64,000 nt of DNA from Arthrobacter sp. B1I2 (lineage in GTDB: Bacteria; Actinomycetota; Actinomycetes; Actinomycetales; Micrococcaceae). Where the stretch lies: contig NZ_JAUSYC010000001.1 in NCBI RefSeq assembly GCF_030816485.1, forward strand, positions 1,798,001-1,862,000, written 5' to 3'. This document shows, piece after piece, positions 48,873-58,016 of the stretch. Below the pieces are notes generated by a model. The model was not told the origin of the DNA. It made no database searches and was given only the letters and a program-made list of their open reading frames with translations. A program made the translations under genes and the position numbers. Within the stretch, counting starts at the first letter, position 1. Every line of letters begins with the position of its first letter.

Positions 48873-50291
48873 ATGGTCAACACAGCCGAGACGACGTCAG
48901 CCGCCGCTGCTGCAGTCACTTCCCCCCAGGACGGCGGAAAGGCACGCATCGCCCTGATCGGCACCGGCGGGCGTTCCGAGATGTACATCCGCGCCATCTT
49001 CGGCAAGCACGCCGACACCGCCGAGCTGGTGGCTTTCTCCGACGTGAACCCCGGACGCGTGGAGTTCTACCAGAAGCTCATCCAGGAACTGGGCGCGCCG
49101 GGACCAGTGGCATCCTTCGATCCCGCAGACCTCACCGCCTTCATCCAGGCCAACAACATCGACCGCATCGTCGTCACCACGCCGGACTACACCCATGCCG
49201 ACTACATTGTGGAGGGCCTGCGCGCCGGTGCCGACGTCGTCGTCGAAAAGCCCCTGACCATCGACGCCGAAGGCTGCCGCCGCATCACCCAGGCGGTGCA
49301 CGAGACCGGCCGGAATGTGGTGGTCACTTTCAACTACCGCTACTCGCCGCGAAACAGTGCCCTCAAGGAGATCATCCAAAGCGGCGTCATTGGCAAGGTC
49401 ACCTCCGTCGACTTCAGCTGGGTGCTGGACACCGTCCACGGCGCGGACTACTTCCGCCGCTGGCACCGCGAGAAGAAGAACTCCGGCGGCCTGCTGATCC
49501 ACAAGGCGTCCCACCACTTCGACCTGGTCAACTGGTGGATCGACGATGTCCCGGAGCGCGTCTTCGCCTCGGGTGGACTGAAGTTCTACGGCGACAAAAA
49601 TGCTGCCGAGCGCGGCCTTGGCCCACGGCCGGAGCGGGGAACACCCGACGCCGATGCCCCGGCAACCGCAGAGAAGGACCCGTTCGCGCTTGACCTGAGG
49701 GAGGACGAGCGGCTCAAGGCCCTCTTCCTGGACAACGAGCACTACGACGGCTACCGCCGCGACCAGGACGTGTTCACCGCCGGCATCACCATCGAGGACA
49801 ACCTGGCGCTGGTGGTGGAGTACCAGGGCGGCCCGCGCCTGAGCTACAGCCTGAACGCCCACAGCCCCTGGGAAGGCTACCGGGTGGCGGTCAACGGCAC
49901 CGAGGGACGGGCGGAGCTGGAAGTGGTGGAACGCGCCGCCGTCCTGCACAGCACCGACCAGAAGACTGTGGTGGACCCGAGCGCCACGCCCATTGAGGAA
50001 GAAGACGCCGTTCGCCGCAACGGTGAGCGCCTGGTGGTCCAGCGCCACTGGGAGGCCGCCTACGAGGTGCCCATCGTCAACGGCGAAGGCGGCCACGGCG
50101 GCGGTGACGAGCTGCTCCTCTCGGACCTCTTCAACGGACCGGGCGAGGACCCGCTGGGCCGTCCCTCCGGCTACCTGGACGGGCTGCGGTCGGTGTCCGT
50201 GGGCATCGCCGGCAACCGCTCCCTTGAGACGTCCCTGCCCGTCCGGGTCGAGGAACTGGACCTCGGCGTCGACCTTCGCCGCGGCAAGTAG
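48873..50291 (+). CDS. Gfo/Idh/MocA oxidoreductase heading the uronate-type operon
   Basis: 472 residues, long for the family. The Rossmann loop is ALIGTGGRSEMYIRAIFG; the active motif VVEKPLTIDAEG supplies the conserved Glu-Lys-Pro, and the YRYSPRNSALKEII segment follows. A second conserved patch is HKASHHFDLVNWWIDD. NAD(P)-dependent oxidation of a sugar or uronide is likely. ATG 48873 has AAAGGG at 7 nt. First gene of a five-gene operon (spacings of 10 bp, overlaps and 33 bp) behind operators A-C. Confidence 0.88.
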   Translation: MVNTAETTSAAAAAVTSPQDGGKARIALIGTGGRSEMYIRAIFGKHADTAELVAFSDVNPGRVEFYQKLIQELGAPGPVASFDPADLTAFIQANNIDRIVVTTPDYTHADYIVEGLRAGADVVVEKPLTIDAEGCRRITQAVHETGRNVVVTFNYRYSPRNSALKEIIQSGVIGKVTSVDFSWVLDTVHGADYFRRWHREKKNSGGLLIHKASHHFDLVNWWIDDVPERVFASGGLKFYGDKNAAERGLGPRPERGTPDADAPATAEKDPFALDLREDERLKALFLDNEHYDGYRRDQDVFTAGITIEDNLALVVEYQGGPRLSYSLNAHSPWEGYRVAVNGTEGRAELEVVERAAVLHSTDQKTVVDPSATPIEEEDAVRRNGERLVVQRHWEAAYEVPIVNGEGGHGGGDELLLSDLFNGPGEDPLGRPSGYLDGLRSVSVGIAGNRSLETSLPVRVEELDLGVDLRRGK

Positions 50292-50301
50292 AGGAAAGAA
50301 C

Positions 50302-51264
50302 ATGAGCAGGATATTCGTTACCGGCGGATCCGGCCGCCTGGGCCGCAGCGTGGTGGCAGGGCTGGCGCAGGCAGGCCATGAGGTGGTTTCGGTGGACCGA
50401 GACGCCGTGCCCGCTGATCAGCTGCCGGACGGCGTCGTGCAGGAAACCGCGGACCTCCTGGCACCGGGCGAGGCCCTGCGCCTCCTTAAGGCAGCAAAGC
50501 CCGACGCCGTCATCCACCTTGCGGCGATCGCGGTGCCGTTCAGCGCGCCGGAGGATGTCATTTTCGGCACCAACACCCGGCTCGCCTTCGCGGTGATCAG
50601 CGCGGCGACGGAGCTGGGGGTCCGTAAGATCGTCACCGCCAGCAGTCCGACGGTCCTGGGTTACGGCTGCCCGGCGGGATGGCTGCCGCCGTCGTTCCCG
50701 CTCGATGAGCGCACGCCGCCGAAGCCCTGGAACGCGTATGCGCTGTCCAAGCTCATCGCCGAACAGACCGTGCAGATGTTCGCCGCGGCACAGGGGGAGA
50801 AGATCCGGTACGCGGCTTTCCGCCCGTGCTTTGTCATCTCGCCTGAGGAGTGGGAAGGTGCCCCCACGCAGCAGGGGCACACCCTCGCCGAGCGCCTGGC
50901 CGATCCCGCCCTCTCCGCGCCGGCATTGTTCAACTACGTGGACGCCCGGGATGTGGCGGACTTCCTGGACCTGCTGCTGCGGAAGATGGAAGACATTCCG
51001 AACGGGGAAACCTTCTTCGTTGGGGCGGCCGACGCACTGGCCGCGGCGCCCCTGGCGGAGCTGATGCCAAAGTTCCTGCCGGGAAGCCAAGCGCTCAGCG
51101 CCGGCCTGACCGGAACCAGCCCCGCGTTCTCCATTGCCAAAGCCCAGGAACTGCTGGGGTGGCAGCCCAAGCGCACCTGGCGCACCGAGCTCAAGTCCCA
51201 ACCAACCCTCAACGACGAGGCCTCCACGCTGGTTACCGCCGGCGGAGGCAAGGAGACATCATGA
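50302..51264 (+). CDS. NAD-dependent epimerase/dehydratase-family SDR, possible uronate dehydrogenase
   Basis: 320 residues, extended short-chain dehydrogenase: cofactor loop VTGGSGRLGRSVV, acidic DRD after strand 2, HLAAIAVPF, and the catalytic YALSK. In this pathway setting it could oxidise a uronate to its aldarolactone, as uronate dehydrogenases do, but it is longer than the known Udh (about 265 residues), so this is inference. ATG 50302 has GAGGAAAG. Overlaps the next gene by 4 bp. Confidence 0.83.
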   Translation: MSRIFVTGGSGRLGRSVVAGLAQAGHEVVSVDRDAVPADQLPDGVVQETADLLAPGEALRLLKAAKPDAVIHLAAIAVPFSAPEDVIFGTNTRLAFAVISAATELGVRKIVTASSPTVLGYGCPAGWLPPSFPLDERTPPKPWNAYALSKLIAEQTVQMFAAAQGEKIRYAAFRPCFVISPEEWEGAPTQQGHTLAERLADPALSAPALFNYVDARDVADFLDLLLRKMEDIPNGETFFVGAADALAAAPLAELMPKFLPGSQALSAGLTGTSPAFSIAKAQELLGWQPKRTWRTELKSQPTLNDEASTLVTAGGGKETS

Positions 51265-52166
51265 AATTCGACGGCGTACTCTTCTTCCCCGTCACCCCGT
51301 TCACGGCCGAAGGCTCCGTTGACGTGGAGCTGCTCAAGGAACACATCAGCTCCCGGCTGCCGTTTGGACCGGGTGGCGTCTTCCCTGCCTGTGGCACCGG
51401 CGAATTCCATGCCCTCAGCATCGAGGAGGTCCGCACCGTGGTGGCGGCCGCCGTCGAGGTTGTAGCGGGGAAGGTTCCCGTGGTGGCAGGCGCAGGCGGC
51501 CCCCTGGGGCATGCCTTTGCCGCCGCCCGCGCCGCTGAGGAAGCCGGCGCCGACGCCCTCCTGGTGCTGCCGCCGTATCTGGTCACCGGCCCCACGGACG
51601 GGCTGGTGGCCTACATCGAGGCCGTGGCCAATGCCAGCAGCCTGCCGGTCATCGTGTACCACCGCGGTAACGCGAAGTTCACTGCCGCCTCCATGGCCAA
51701 GCTCGCGGCCAACCCGAAGGTCATTGGCTTCAAGGACGGCCTGGGCGATGTGGGCCTGGCCCAGGAAATCGTCACCGCCGTCAAGGCCACGGGACGGCAG
51801 GACTTCGCCTTCTTCAACGGCCTGCTCACCGCGGAACTGACGCAGGGCGCCTATCGCGGCCTGGGCATCCCGCTCTACTCGTCGGCGGCTTTCGCCATGG
51901 CCCCGGAGATCGCCAAAGCCTACTACGACGCCTACACCGCCGGAGACGAGGAACGACGCAACGCGCTGCTCGAGGGCTTCTACGCACCCCTGGTCCGCCT
52001 GCGCGACCAGACCCCTGGCTTCGGCGTTTCCCTGGTCAAGGCCGGCCTGCGGCTGGGCGGCCTGCCGGTCGGTTCCGTGCGTCCGCCGCTGGTGGACCCC
52101 TCGGAGGAACAGCTCGTGGAGCTCAAGGCCATCCTCGCCAGGGGCTACGAGCTGGCTGGGCGCTGA
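51261..52166 (+). CDS. kdgD: 5-dehydro-4-deoxyglucarate dehydratase-type enzyme (DapA superfamily)
   Basis: 301 residues. A class I aldolase-fold protein with Schiff-base Lys158 in VIGFKDG and the segment GGVFPACGTGEFHALSIEE typical of KdgD. This enzyme dehydrates and decarboxylates 5-dehydro-4-deoxy-glucarate to 2,5-dioxopentanoate (2-oxoglutarate semialdehyde). Start ATG overlaps the SDR stop (ATGA), with AGGAGA at 6 nt. Its two downstream neighbours encode the enzymes expected before and after it in the pathway. Confidence 0.9.
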   Translation: MKFDGVLFFPVTPFTAEGSVDVELLKEHISSRLPFGPGGVFPACGTGEFHALSIEEVRTVVAAAVEVVAGKVPVVAGAGGPLGHAFAAARAAEEAGADALLVLPPYLVTGPTDGLVAYIEAVANASSLPVIVYHRGNAKFTAASMAKLAANPKVIGFKDGLGDVGLAQEIVTAVKATGRQDFAFFNGLLTAELTQGAYRGLGIPLYSSAAFAMAPEIAKAYYDAYTAGDEERRNALLEGFYAPLVRLRDQTPGFGVSLVKAGLRLGGLPVGSVRPPLVDPSEEQLVELKAILARGYELAGR

Positions 52167-53269
52167 TGAGCGCACCGGCGGCCGAAACCGTCCGCACTGT
52201 TCCTTGCATCACCGGCCTGTCAACGCGGCTCCTCACCGTTCCGCTGCGGCGCAGCTGGGGCGTGGAGGCGCCGGAGAACCACGTGATTGCCACGGAGATC
52301 CACACGGACGACGGCGGCACGGGCTTCGGTTTCTCCTGGACACCCACCATCGGCCCCCAGGCAGTCAAGGCGCTGCTGGATTACGACATCGCACCTTTCG
52401 TCACCGGGCTGCCCGCCACCCCCGAGGCGGTGTGGGATGTGCTCTGGAAGCGGCTGCACGAGGCCGGCAGTGGAGGGCTCACCACCATCGCCATGGCGGG
52501 CGTGGACCTGGCCCTGTGGGACCTGCAGGCCCGCCGCGCCGGAACCTCTGTCACCGGCCTGCTGGGCCAACGGCAGGAATCGGCCGAGGTGTACGGCTCC
52601 GGGGTGAACCTGCACTACAGCCTGGACGAACTGGTGGCGCAGGTTGAGCGCTGGGTTGCCGCCGGCCACCAGGCGGTGAAGATCAAGGTGGGCAAACCCG
52701 ACATCCGCGAGGACTACGAACGCGTTGGCGCCGTCCGCTCCGTCCTGGGCCCGGACCGCAGGCTCATGATCGACGCCAACCAGAGGTGGGACCTGCCCAC
52801 CACCTTCCGGGCCCTCGACGTCCTGTCCGAGTTCGGGCTGGAGTGGCTGGAGGAACCCATCCGGGCGGACGATCTCTGGGCCTACCGCCGGCTCCGGAAG
52901 CATTCACCCGTGCCAATCGCCCTTGGCGAAAACCTGCACACCATCTACCGGTTCCGCGATTTCATTGAGGCGGAGGCGGTGGACATCATCCAACCCAACA
53001 TCATCCGGGTGGGCGGCATTACTCCGTTCCGGCGGATCGTTGAGCTGGCACGGACCAACAGCATCAAGGTCATGCCCCACCTGCTGCCGGAACTGTCCGG
53101 GCAGCTGGCCCTGACCCTGGCGGAGCCCACCATGGTGGAGGACGTCGAAGAGGCGTCCTTCGAACAGCTGGGTATCCTGGCCGGGCCGTCGCCGGTGCGG
53201 TTCAGCAACAGCAGGGTGGCGCTGACGGACCAGCCCGGACTGGGCTTCCGTTTCCGGGACAGGCTGTAA
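52166..53269 (+). CDS. Enolase-superfamily sugar-acid dehydratase (mandelate racemase/MLE type)
   Basis: 367 residues. Catalytic pieces are present: VKIKVG with Lys172 and Lys174, metal ligands in MIDANQRW, WLEEPI and LGENLH, and a histidine in MPHLLPE. It should dehydrate glucarate, galactarate or a similar aldarate to the substrate of KdgD, or open an aldarolactone; which one cannot be read. The ATG overlaps the kdgD stop by one base. Confidence 0.85.
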   Translation: MSAPAAETVRTVPCITGLSTRLLTVPLRRSWGVEAPENHVIATEIHTDDGGTGFGFSWTPTIGPQAVKALLDYDIAPFVTGLPATPEAVWDVLWKRLHEAGSGGLTTIAMAGVDLALWDLQARRAGTSVTGLLGQRQESAEVYGSGVNLHYSLDELVAQVERWVAAGHQAVKIKVGKPDIREDYERVGAVRSVLGPDRRLMIDANQRWDLPTTFRALDVLSEFGLEWLEEPIRADDLWAYRRLRKHSPVPIALGENLHTIYRFRDFIEAEAVDIIQPNIIRVGGITPFRRIVELARTNSIKVMPHLLPELSGQLALTLAEPTMVEDVEEASFEQLGILAGPSPVRFSNSRVALTDQPGLGFRFRDRL

Positions 53270-53302
53270 ACATCAATCCCATACGACGAACAGGTACCTG
53301 AC

Positions 53303-54754
53303 GTGACAACTGCAACGCTTTCCCTGACAGAGCTCACCGCTGCGGCCACAGCAGCAGCCAAAATCTCTGCGGCCGCCTCCGACGCCGAGCGCGCCGGCTG
53401 GTTGAACGCGGTAGCGGACGCCCTGGACGCCAATGCCGCCGAACTGGTGGACATCGCGGATGCCGAGACCAGCCTGGGTGCCCCGCGCCTGACCGGTGAA
53501 GTGGCCCGCACCACCGGCCAGCTGCGCCTGTTCGCCCGCGTGATCACCGAGGGCTCCTACATTGAGGCCATCATTGACCATGCGGATCCGGCGGCCACCC
53601 CGCCCAGGCCGGACCTTCGCAGGATCCTCAAACCCATTGGTCCCGTTGCCGTCTTTTCCGCGTCCAACTTCCCGTTTGCCTTCTCCGTGGCCGGCGGCGA
53701 CACCGCCTCAGCCCTCGCCGTGGGCTGCCCGGTGATTGTCAAGGCGCACTCGGGCCACCTGCGGCTTTCCGAGCGGACGGCGGAGATTGTGGCGGAGGGA
53801 CTCCGGGGCGCGGGTGCACCGGACGGGTTGTTTGCCCTGGTGAGCGGACGCGAGGTGGGAACGGCCCTGGTCCAGGACCCTGCCATCAAGGCCGTTGGCT
53901 TCACCGGGTCCATCCCCGGCGGCCGGGCCCTGTTCGACCTTGCCACCTCCCGTCCCGATCCCATTCCGTTCTATGGGGAACTGGGGAGCCTGAACCCTGT
54001 GGTCATCACCGCGGCGGCACTGCAGGCCCGCTCCGCGGAACTCGCAGCGGGACTGGCCGGCTCCTACACCCTTGGTGCGGGCCAGTTCTGCACCAAGCCC
54101 GGACTGGTGTTCATCCCCGCGGGCACGCAGTTTGCCAAGGAAGTGGCTGAAGCCAGCAAGGACAAGCCGGCCCTGGGCATGCTGACCACCCGGATCGCGG
54201 AAGCCTACCCTGACGGGTTGCGCACCTTCGCATCAGTCGAGGGCGTGGACATCGTCAGCGGCAGCGTGGACCAGGATGCGGTGGCAAACGGCGCCGCTCC
54301 GGTGGTTTTCTCCACCAGCGCGGCCAAGGTTTTGGAACGCCCGGAGCAGCTGCTGGAAGAATGCTTCGGCCCCACCACCATCCTCATCGAATACACGGAC
54401 CAGGACCAACTGGCAGCTGTGCTGGCCAAGGTCCCGGGCAGCCTGACTGCCACCCTGCATGCCCAGCCCGATGAGGACATCGCGGACCTGGCGGAGCAGC
54501 TGTCCGGGCTCGCCGGACGCGTCCTGTTCGAAGGCTGGCCCACGGGCGTGGCCGTCAACTGGGCCCAGCAGCACGGCGGCCCGTACCCGGCCACCACCTC
54601 GCTCTTCACCTCGGTCGGCGCGACGGCGGTCCGCAGGTTCCAGCGTCCGGTGGCCTACCAGGACGCCCCCGAGGCAGTGCTGCACCCGGCATTGCGCGAG
54701 GACAACCCGCTGGGCATCCCGCGCCGCGTGGACGGGGAACTGCAGCTTCCGTAA
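53303..54754 (+). CDS. Aldehyde dehydrogenase, 2-oxoglutarate-semialdehyde type
   Basis: 483 residues. The catalytic Cys263 lies in GAGQFCTKPG and the general base Glu226 in YGELGSLNP; SASNFPFAFSVAGGDTASAL is the type III (KGSA dehydrogenase) signature. It oxidises 2,5-dioxopentanoate to 2-oxoglutarate for the TCA cycle. The GTG start is 33 bp behind the dehydratase gene. Last gene of the operon, ending 9 bp before a strong terminator. Confidence 0.9.
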   Translation: MTTATLSLTELTAAATAAAKISAAASDAERAGWLNAVADALDANAAELVDIADAETSLGAPRLTGEVARTTGQLRLFARVITEGSYIEAIIDHADPAATPPRPDLRRILKPIGPVAVFSASNFPFAFSVAGGDTASALAVGCPVIVKAHSGHLRLSERTAEIVAEGLRGAGAPDGLFALVSGREVGTALVQDPAIKAVGFTGSIPGGRALFDLATSRPDPIPFYGELGSLNPVVITAAALQARSAELAAGLAGSYTLGAGQFCTKPGLVFIPAGTQFAKEVAEASKDKPALGMLTTRIAEAYPDGLRTFASVEGVDIVSGSVDQDAVANGAAPVVFSTSAAKVLERPEQLLEECFGPTTILIEYTDQDQLAAVLAKVPGSLTATLHAQPDEDIADLAEQLSGLAGRVLFEGWPTGVAVNWAQQHGGPYPATTSLFTSVGATAVRRFQRPVAYQDAPEAVLHPALREDNPLGIPRRVDGELQLP

Positions 54755-54763
54755 CCAGCCACA

Positions 54764-54813
54764 GACGCAGAAGACCCCGGGACCGATGAACTGGTCCCGG
54801 GGTCTTCTGCGTC
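54764..54813. terminator. Bidirectional terminator between convergent operons
   Basis: A perfect 21-bp inverted repeat (54764-54784 with 54793-54813) around an 8-nt loop, the strongest hairpin seen in the window. It lies 9 bp after the aldehyde dehydrogenase stop and 13 bp after that of the M24-like gene, so it can end both operons. Confidence 0.9.
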
Positions 54814-54826
54814 CTGGACGCGCTCC

Positions 54827-55942
54827 CTACAACTGCAGCGTCACCGGCCGGTCCAGCCCGTTCACGGTAGCCACAGGCCAGCGCGGGTCCACGGTGAGGA
54901 TGCGAAGTCCGGACTCCGTGAGCTGCACCGTGTCCTCGATCTTGACGCCGGGGCCGGAGGGGTTCCACGTGAAGGCCTGGTCCAGGACTACAGTGTCTGT
55001 GGCCTCGGACGTCACCCTTGGATCCCGGCCCGCATAACCGGCCGGACCACCCTGGTGGTGCTGTTCCCACTGGTCCGCCCCGAAACCGTGCCGGCCGTAA
55101 GCGGCCTGGATCTCGGCAAAGATCCTGTCCAGCCGGGTGCCGGGAACGGTGGCATCGAAGATATCCGCTTCCACTGCCGCAATGCGGGCCTCGGCGTCGC
55201 GCTCTTCCGGTGTGCCGGCGTCGAACCTTACCCAGCGGGTGATGTTGGCAACCAGTCCGTCGCGGCGTGCACACGCCACAGCCATGGCCCGCCTGCCGAG
55301 GGGGGCGTGGGTTGCCAGCGGGTGCCGGAAGGTGCTGCGGGAGCTGCCGTTGCACAGGAGCACCAGCGGTTCCGCGCCGGCGGCCACCACGCGGGCGGCC
55401 AGCGCCGCAACCAGCTCGAACTCGGTGGTGTGGGGGCGGGCAGCGGACAGGACGTCGGTCATGAGGCCGGCCAGCTCCGCGCTGAGCAGGGAATAGCGGG
55501 CACTTTCCGCCGGGAGGAGCTGCTGGCGGGCGGCGCGCAGCTGCACGGCGACGTCCGCTTCCGCCAGCGGCGGCCGGGAGCTGTTCCCGACGGCGGCGGC
55601 GGCCTGGTGCAGGTTGCCGTACCAGGGCACCGTGTGCAGGTTGACCCCGGCGGGCAGCTCTTCGGCTGCGATCCTGCCGGCTTCATTGTTGAACGTCACC
55701 AGGTGGTCGCCGTCGCGGTCCACCAGCAGGGCGGCGATGGGGTCGCCGGCCAGGCTGATGTGGACGCGGCTGCCGTCCAGGTACCAGGTCAGGGCGGTGT
55801 TCGTGGTCAGGAGCAGGGAGTCCTGCCCGGCAGCGTCGAGGATGTCCAGGACGCGCTGGCGCTTGATGGTCCGGTCCGTCCTTGACCCTGGAGCCAGGCG
55901 CGCGTCCCGCGGGGGGACGGCTGTAGTTGTTGTTTGGCTCAT
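54827..55942 (-). CDS. M24/creatinase-fold protein with degenerate metal site
   Basis: 371 residues: an N-terminal creatinase-type domain and a C-terminal pita-bread fold. Compared with M24 metallopeptidases, the metal Asp in the usual SD-ITR motif is Asn233 (VANITR), and the EP glutamate is Asn327 (TWNPSG); His in EQHHQGG and Glu336 (VKIEDTV) remain. A dinuclear metal centre is therefore unlikely, and a peptidase function should not be assumed. ATG 55942 overlaps the upstream gene by 4 bp. It is last in the minus-strand operon. Confidence 0.8.
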   Translation of the reverse strand: MSQTTTTAVPPRDARLAPGSRTDRTIKRQRVLDILDAAGQDSLLLTTNTALTWYLDGSRVHISLAGDPIAALLVDRDGDHLVTFNNEAGRIAAEELPAGVNLHTVPWYGNLHQAAAAVGNSSRPPLAEADVAVQLRAARQQLLPAESARYSLLSAELAGLMTDVLSAARPHTTEFELVAALAARVVAAGAEPLVLLCNGSSRSTFRHPLATHAPLGRRAMAVACARRDGLVANITRWVRFDAGTPEERDAEARIAAVEADIFDATVPGTRLDRIFAEIQAAYGRHGFGADQWEQHHQGGPAGYAGRDPRVTSEATDTVVLDQAFTWNPSGPGVKIEDTVQLTESGLRILTVDPRWPVATVNGLDRPVTLQL

Positions 55943-57984
55943 GAGGGGTCCCCCTGCTGGTTGATCAGTGCTTCGATGTCGGGGGTGGCCAGGATTCCGT
56001 CGGCCACCAAAACGGTGATGCTGCGTCGCACCGGTCTGCCGGATTCGGCGATCACGGGGGTATCCCACGCCAGCGACTGGCCCACGCCGGGGTAGCCGTC
56101 CACCCGGACAAACCATGGGTCCGAGGATTCCTCCGGGGCGACGAACACCAGGGTGGCGGGGCCGCCGTCGAACAGTCCTGACCAGGCGAGCCAGCGCGCG
56201 ATGCTGCCGTGGGTCTCCGCCTCGCCGGCGCCGGCCGGCGTCCACACGGCCGCGTCCACGCATCCGGGCAACCGCCAGAAGAAACCGCCATACCCGCCCT
56301 CGAACCGTCCGTTGGATCCGGGGCTGCCCAGGCTGACCGGCCTGTCACCGGCAGGGGACAGCGCGAAGTCCAGGGACAGGCGCCAGATGGAGGGCGCGAC
56401 GCCGGACCAGGCCCAGGAGCGCTCCTCCAGAAGGATGGGGGCACCGTCGGGGCCGTTCCAGCTCAGGGTTTCCTGGAGCCGGCCAACATGTCCGCCGCCG
56501 GCGTCCGTCCGCTCCGAGGTGGTGCCGGTGCTGGTGATGCTGCCGTGGTCGGGGCGCCAGATGTACTGCCCTGCCTCCCGGGTGTAGGTGCGGCCGCCCC
56601 AGAAGTTGACCCCGTCCACATCCTGCAGTGCCACGCCCACGCCCAGGTGCCATACGTGGTCCAGCGGCTGGTGGTCCGTCACCACGGTTCCGGCCAGCGT
56701 CCGGACCGGGTGCAGGTAGGGGCGCGGGGAGGAGACTGGCCGGATGCGGCTGCCGTCCTGGTAGTCCGCCACCGGGTGGCCGTCCAGGGTCAGCGTGCGT
56801 TTGGGTGGCAGGGCCCGGGCCCAGGGGACGCCGAGTTCGGCGAACGTGGCCTGCGCCTTGATCGCTCGCGCGATCAGGTCGCTGATGCCCCCGACCACGG
56901 GATGCGCGTCGTCGCCGTCGCCTTCCCAGGAGACGTATTCTGCGCCGATCGGGGCTGGCGCGGGAGACGTGCGGATGGCTTCCAGGACGGCAGTGAACGC
57001 GCCGGTGTCCTGCAGCGCGCAGAGCAGGGGAGCCCCCGTGGCCCGGGCAGCCAGCAGGTTCTCCAGCAGGTCCGTGCGGCCGTATGATTCCCGGCGCTCG
57101 CCGTCGGCGGTGGTGATGACAACCTGGTCCTGGGTGTAGGAGAGGGTTATGTCGCCCAGGGTTCCATGTACCGTGACGGTGGGGTCCAGCTGTTCGGGGG
57201 CGCAGAGTGTGAGGGCGCACAGCAGCGTGGTTCCCTGAGTGGTGCGGACCCGGAGTACAGAGGTGTCGTCGCTTTCAGTCTGGTTGGCCCGGTACAGGTC
57301 CGTTTCCACGGAGGCTACGTCGGCGAGGGTCCGTGCGCCGGCAAGGTACAGGCCCGTAGCGACGGCGTGGGCCAGCGCATTCGTTGCCACGCCATCCACC
57401 ACGTCGACGCCGTCCAGGCTGCGCTTCCCGGCCCAGCGTGAGCGCTTGAAGTATGCCTTGGTCCGGAGCCACTGGCCGGTGGCGCTGATGCCCAGGACGG
57501 TGCCGATCTCCCCAGCGGCCACCGCGGCCCTTATGGCGGGCAGGGCCTGGGATCCCAGGCTCTGGAAGCCCACCTGGACCAGCTGCCCCTTGTCCCGTGC
57601 CACGCCGATGACCTGTTCGAACTGCGCCATGGAAGCCACTGGAGGCTTTTCCACGAAGACGTCCATCCCGGCGGACAAGGCTTTGATGGCCAGCGGGGCA
57701 TGCGTTTGGATGGGCGTGGCAAGAATGACGACGTCGATGCCCGGCTGTGCGGCCAGCAGCCCGTCCAGGTCGGGGAACACGGCGACCGAACCGGCGAGGC
57801 TGTCCGGCTGCGGCGGGTTGGGATCGGCGACGGCCACCAGTTCCAGGGCGCCGCTCCGTTCAAGCCGCGCCAGGTTGGCAAGATGCCGCTCGCCGAAGCC
57901 GTGCACGCCTACCAGTGCCACTCGCGGGATGGCCGTGGGTGCGGGGTGCTGGTGCGTGGTGTCCGCTGAATGCTGTGTGGTCAC
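55939..57984 (-). CDS. Fusion: Gfo/Idh/MocA oxidoreductase plus DUF6807 (PmoA-like) domain
   Basis: 681 residues. Residues about 20-365 are a complete Gfo/Idh/MocA enzyme (ALVGVHGFGERHLANLARLE, then FVEKPPVASMAQFEQVIGVA with the catalytic Glu-Lys-Pro). Residues about 395-670 form a beta-rich domain of the DUF6807 family (YLHPVRTLAGTVVTDHQPLD, HVWHLGVG, NFWGGRTY, GGYGGFFWRLPG). The frame is unbroken across the junction, with no internal stop or start signal. Combining both activities suggests that the DUF6807 part binds or processes the oxidised sugar; this is inference. Directly upstream of the M24-like gene and overlapping it by 4 bp. Confidence 0.85.
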   Translation of the reverse strand: MTTQHSADTTHQHPAPTAIPRVALVGVHGFGERHLANLARLERSGALELVAVADPNPPQPDSLAGSVAVFPDLDGLLAAQPGIDVVILATPIQTHAPLAIKALSAGMDVFVEKPPVASMAQFEQVIGVARDKGQLVQVGFQSLGSQALPAIRAAVAAGEIGTVLGISATGQWLRTKAYFKRSRWAGKRSLDGVDVVDGVATNALAHAVATGLYLAGARTLADVASVETDLYRANQTESDDTSVLRVRTTQGTTLLCALTLCAPEQLDPTVTVHGTLGDITLSYTQDQVVITTADGERRESYGRTDLLENLLAARATGAPLLCALQDTGAFTAVLEAIRTSPAPAPIGAEYVSWEGDGDDAHPVVGGISDLIARAIKAQATFAELGVPWARALPPKRTLTLDGHPVADYQDGSRIRPVSSPRPYLHPVRTLAGTVVTDHQPLDHVWHLGVGVALQDVDGVNFWGGRTYTREAGQYIWRPDHGSITSTGTTSERTDAGGGHVGRLQETLSWNGPDGAPILLEERSWAWSGVAPSIWRLSLDFALSPAGDRPVSLGSPGSNGRFEGGYGGFFWRLPGCVDAAVWTPAGAGEAETHGSIARWLAWSGLFDGGPATLVFVAPEESSDPWFVRVDGYPGVGQSLAWDTPVIAESGRPVRRSITVLVADGILATPDIEALINQQGDPS

Positions 57985-58016
57985 GTGGGTCCCTTGGAAG
58001 CTGTTGGGAAAGGGAG

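Noticed and set aside
48185..49018. 277-codon minus-strand frame beginning upstream of the LacI gene
   Set aside because: It enters the LacI gene in the wrong frame and matches no family; relevant only because its ATG at 48514 may be the true LacI start with a one-base shift.
48897..50303. 468-codon open frame on the minus strand
   Set aside because: Antisense shadow of the oxidoreductase at 48873; composition is low-complexity and lacks motifs.
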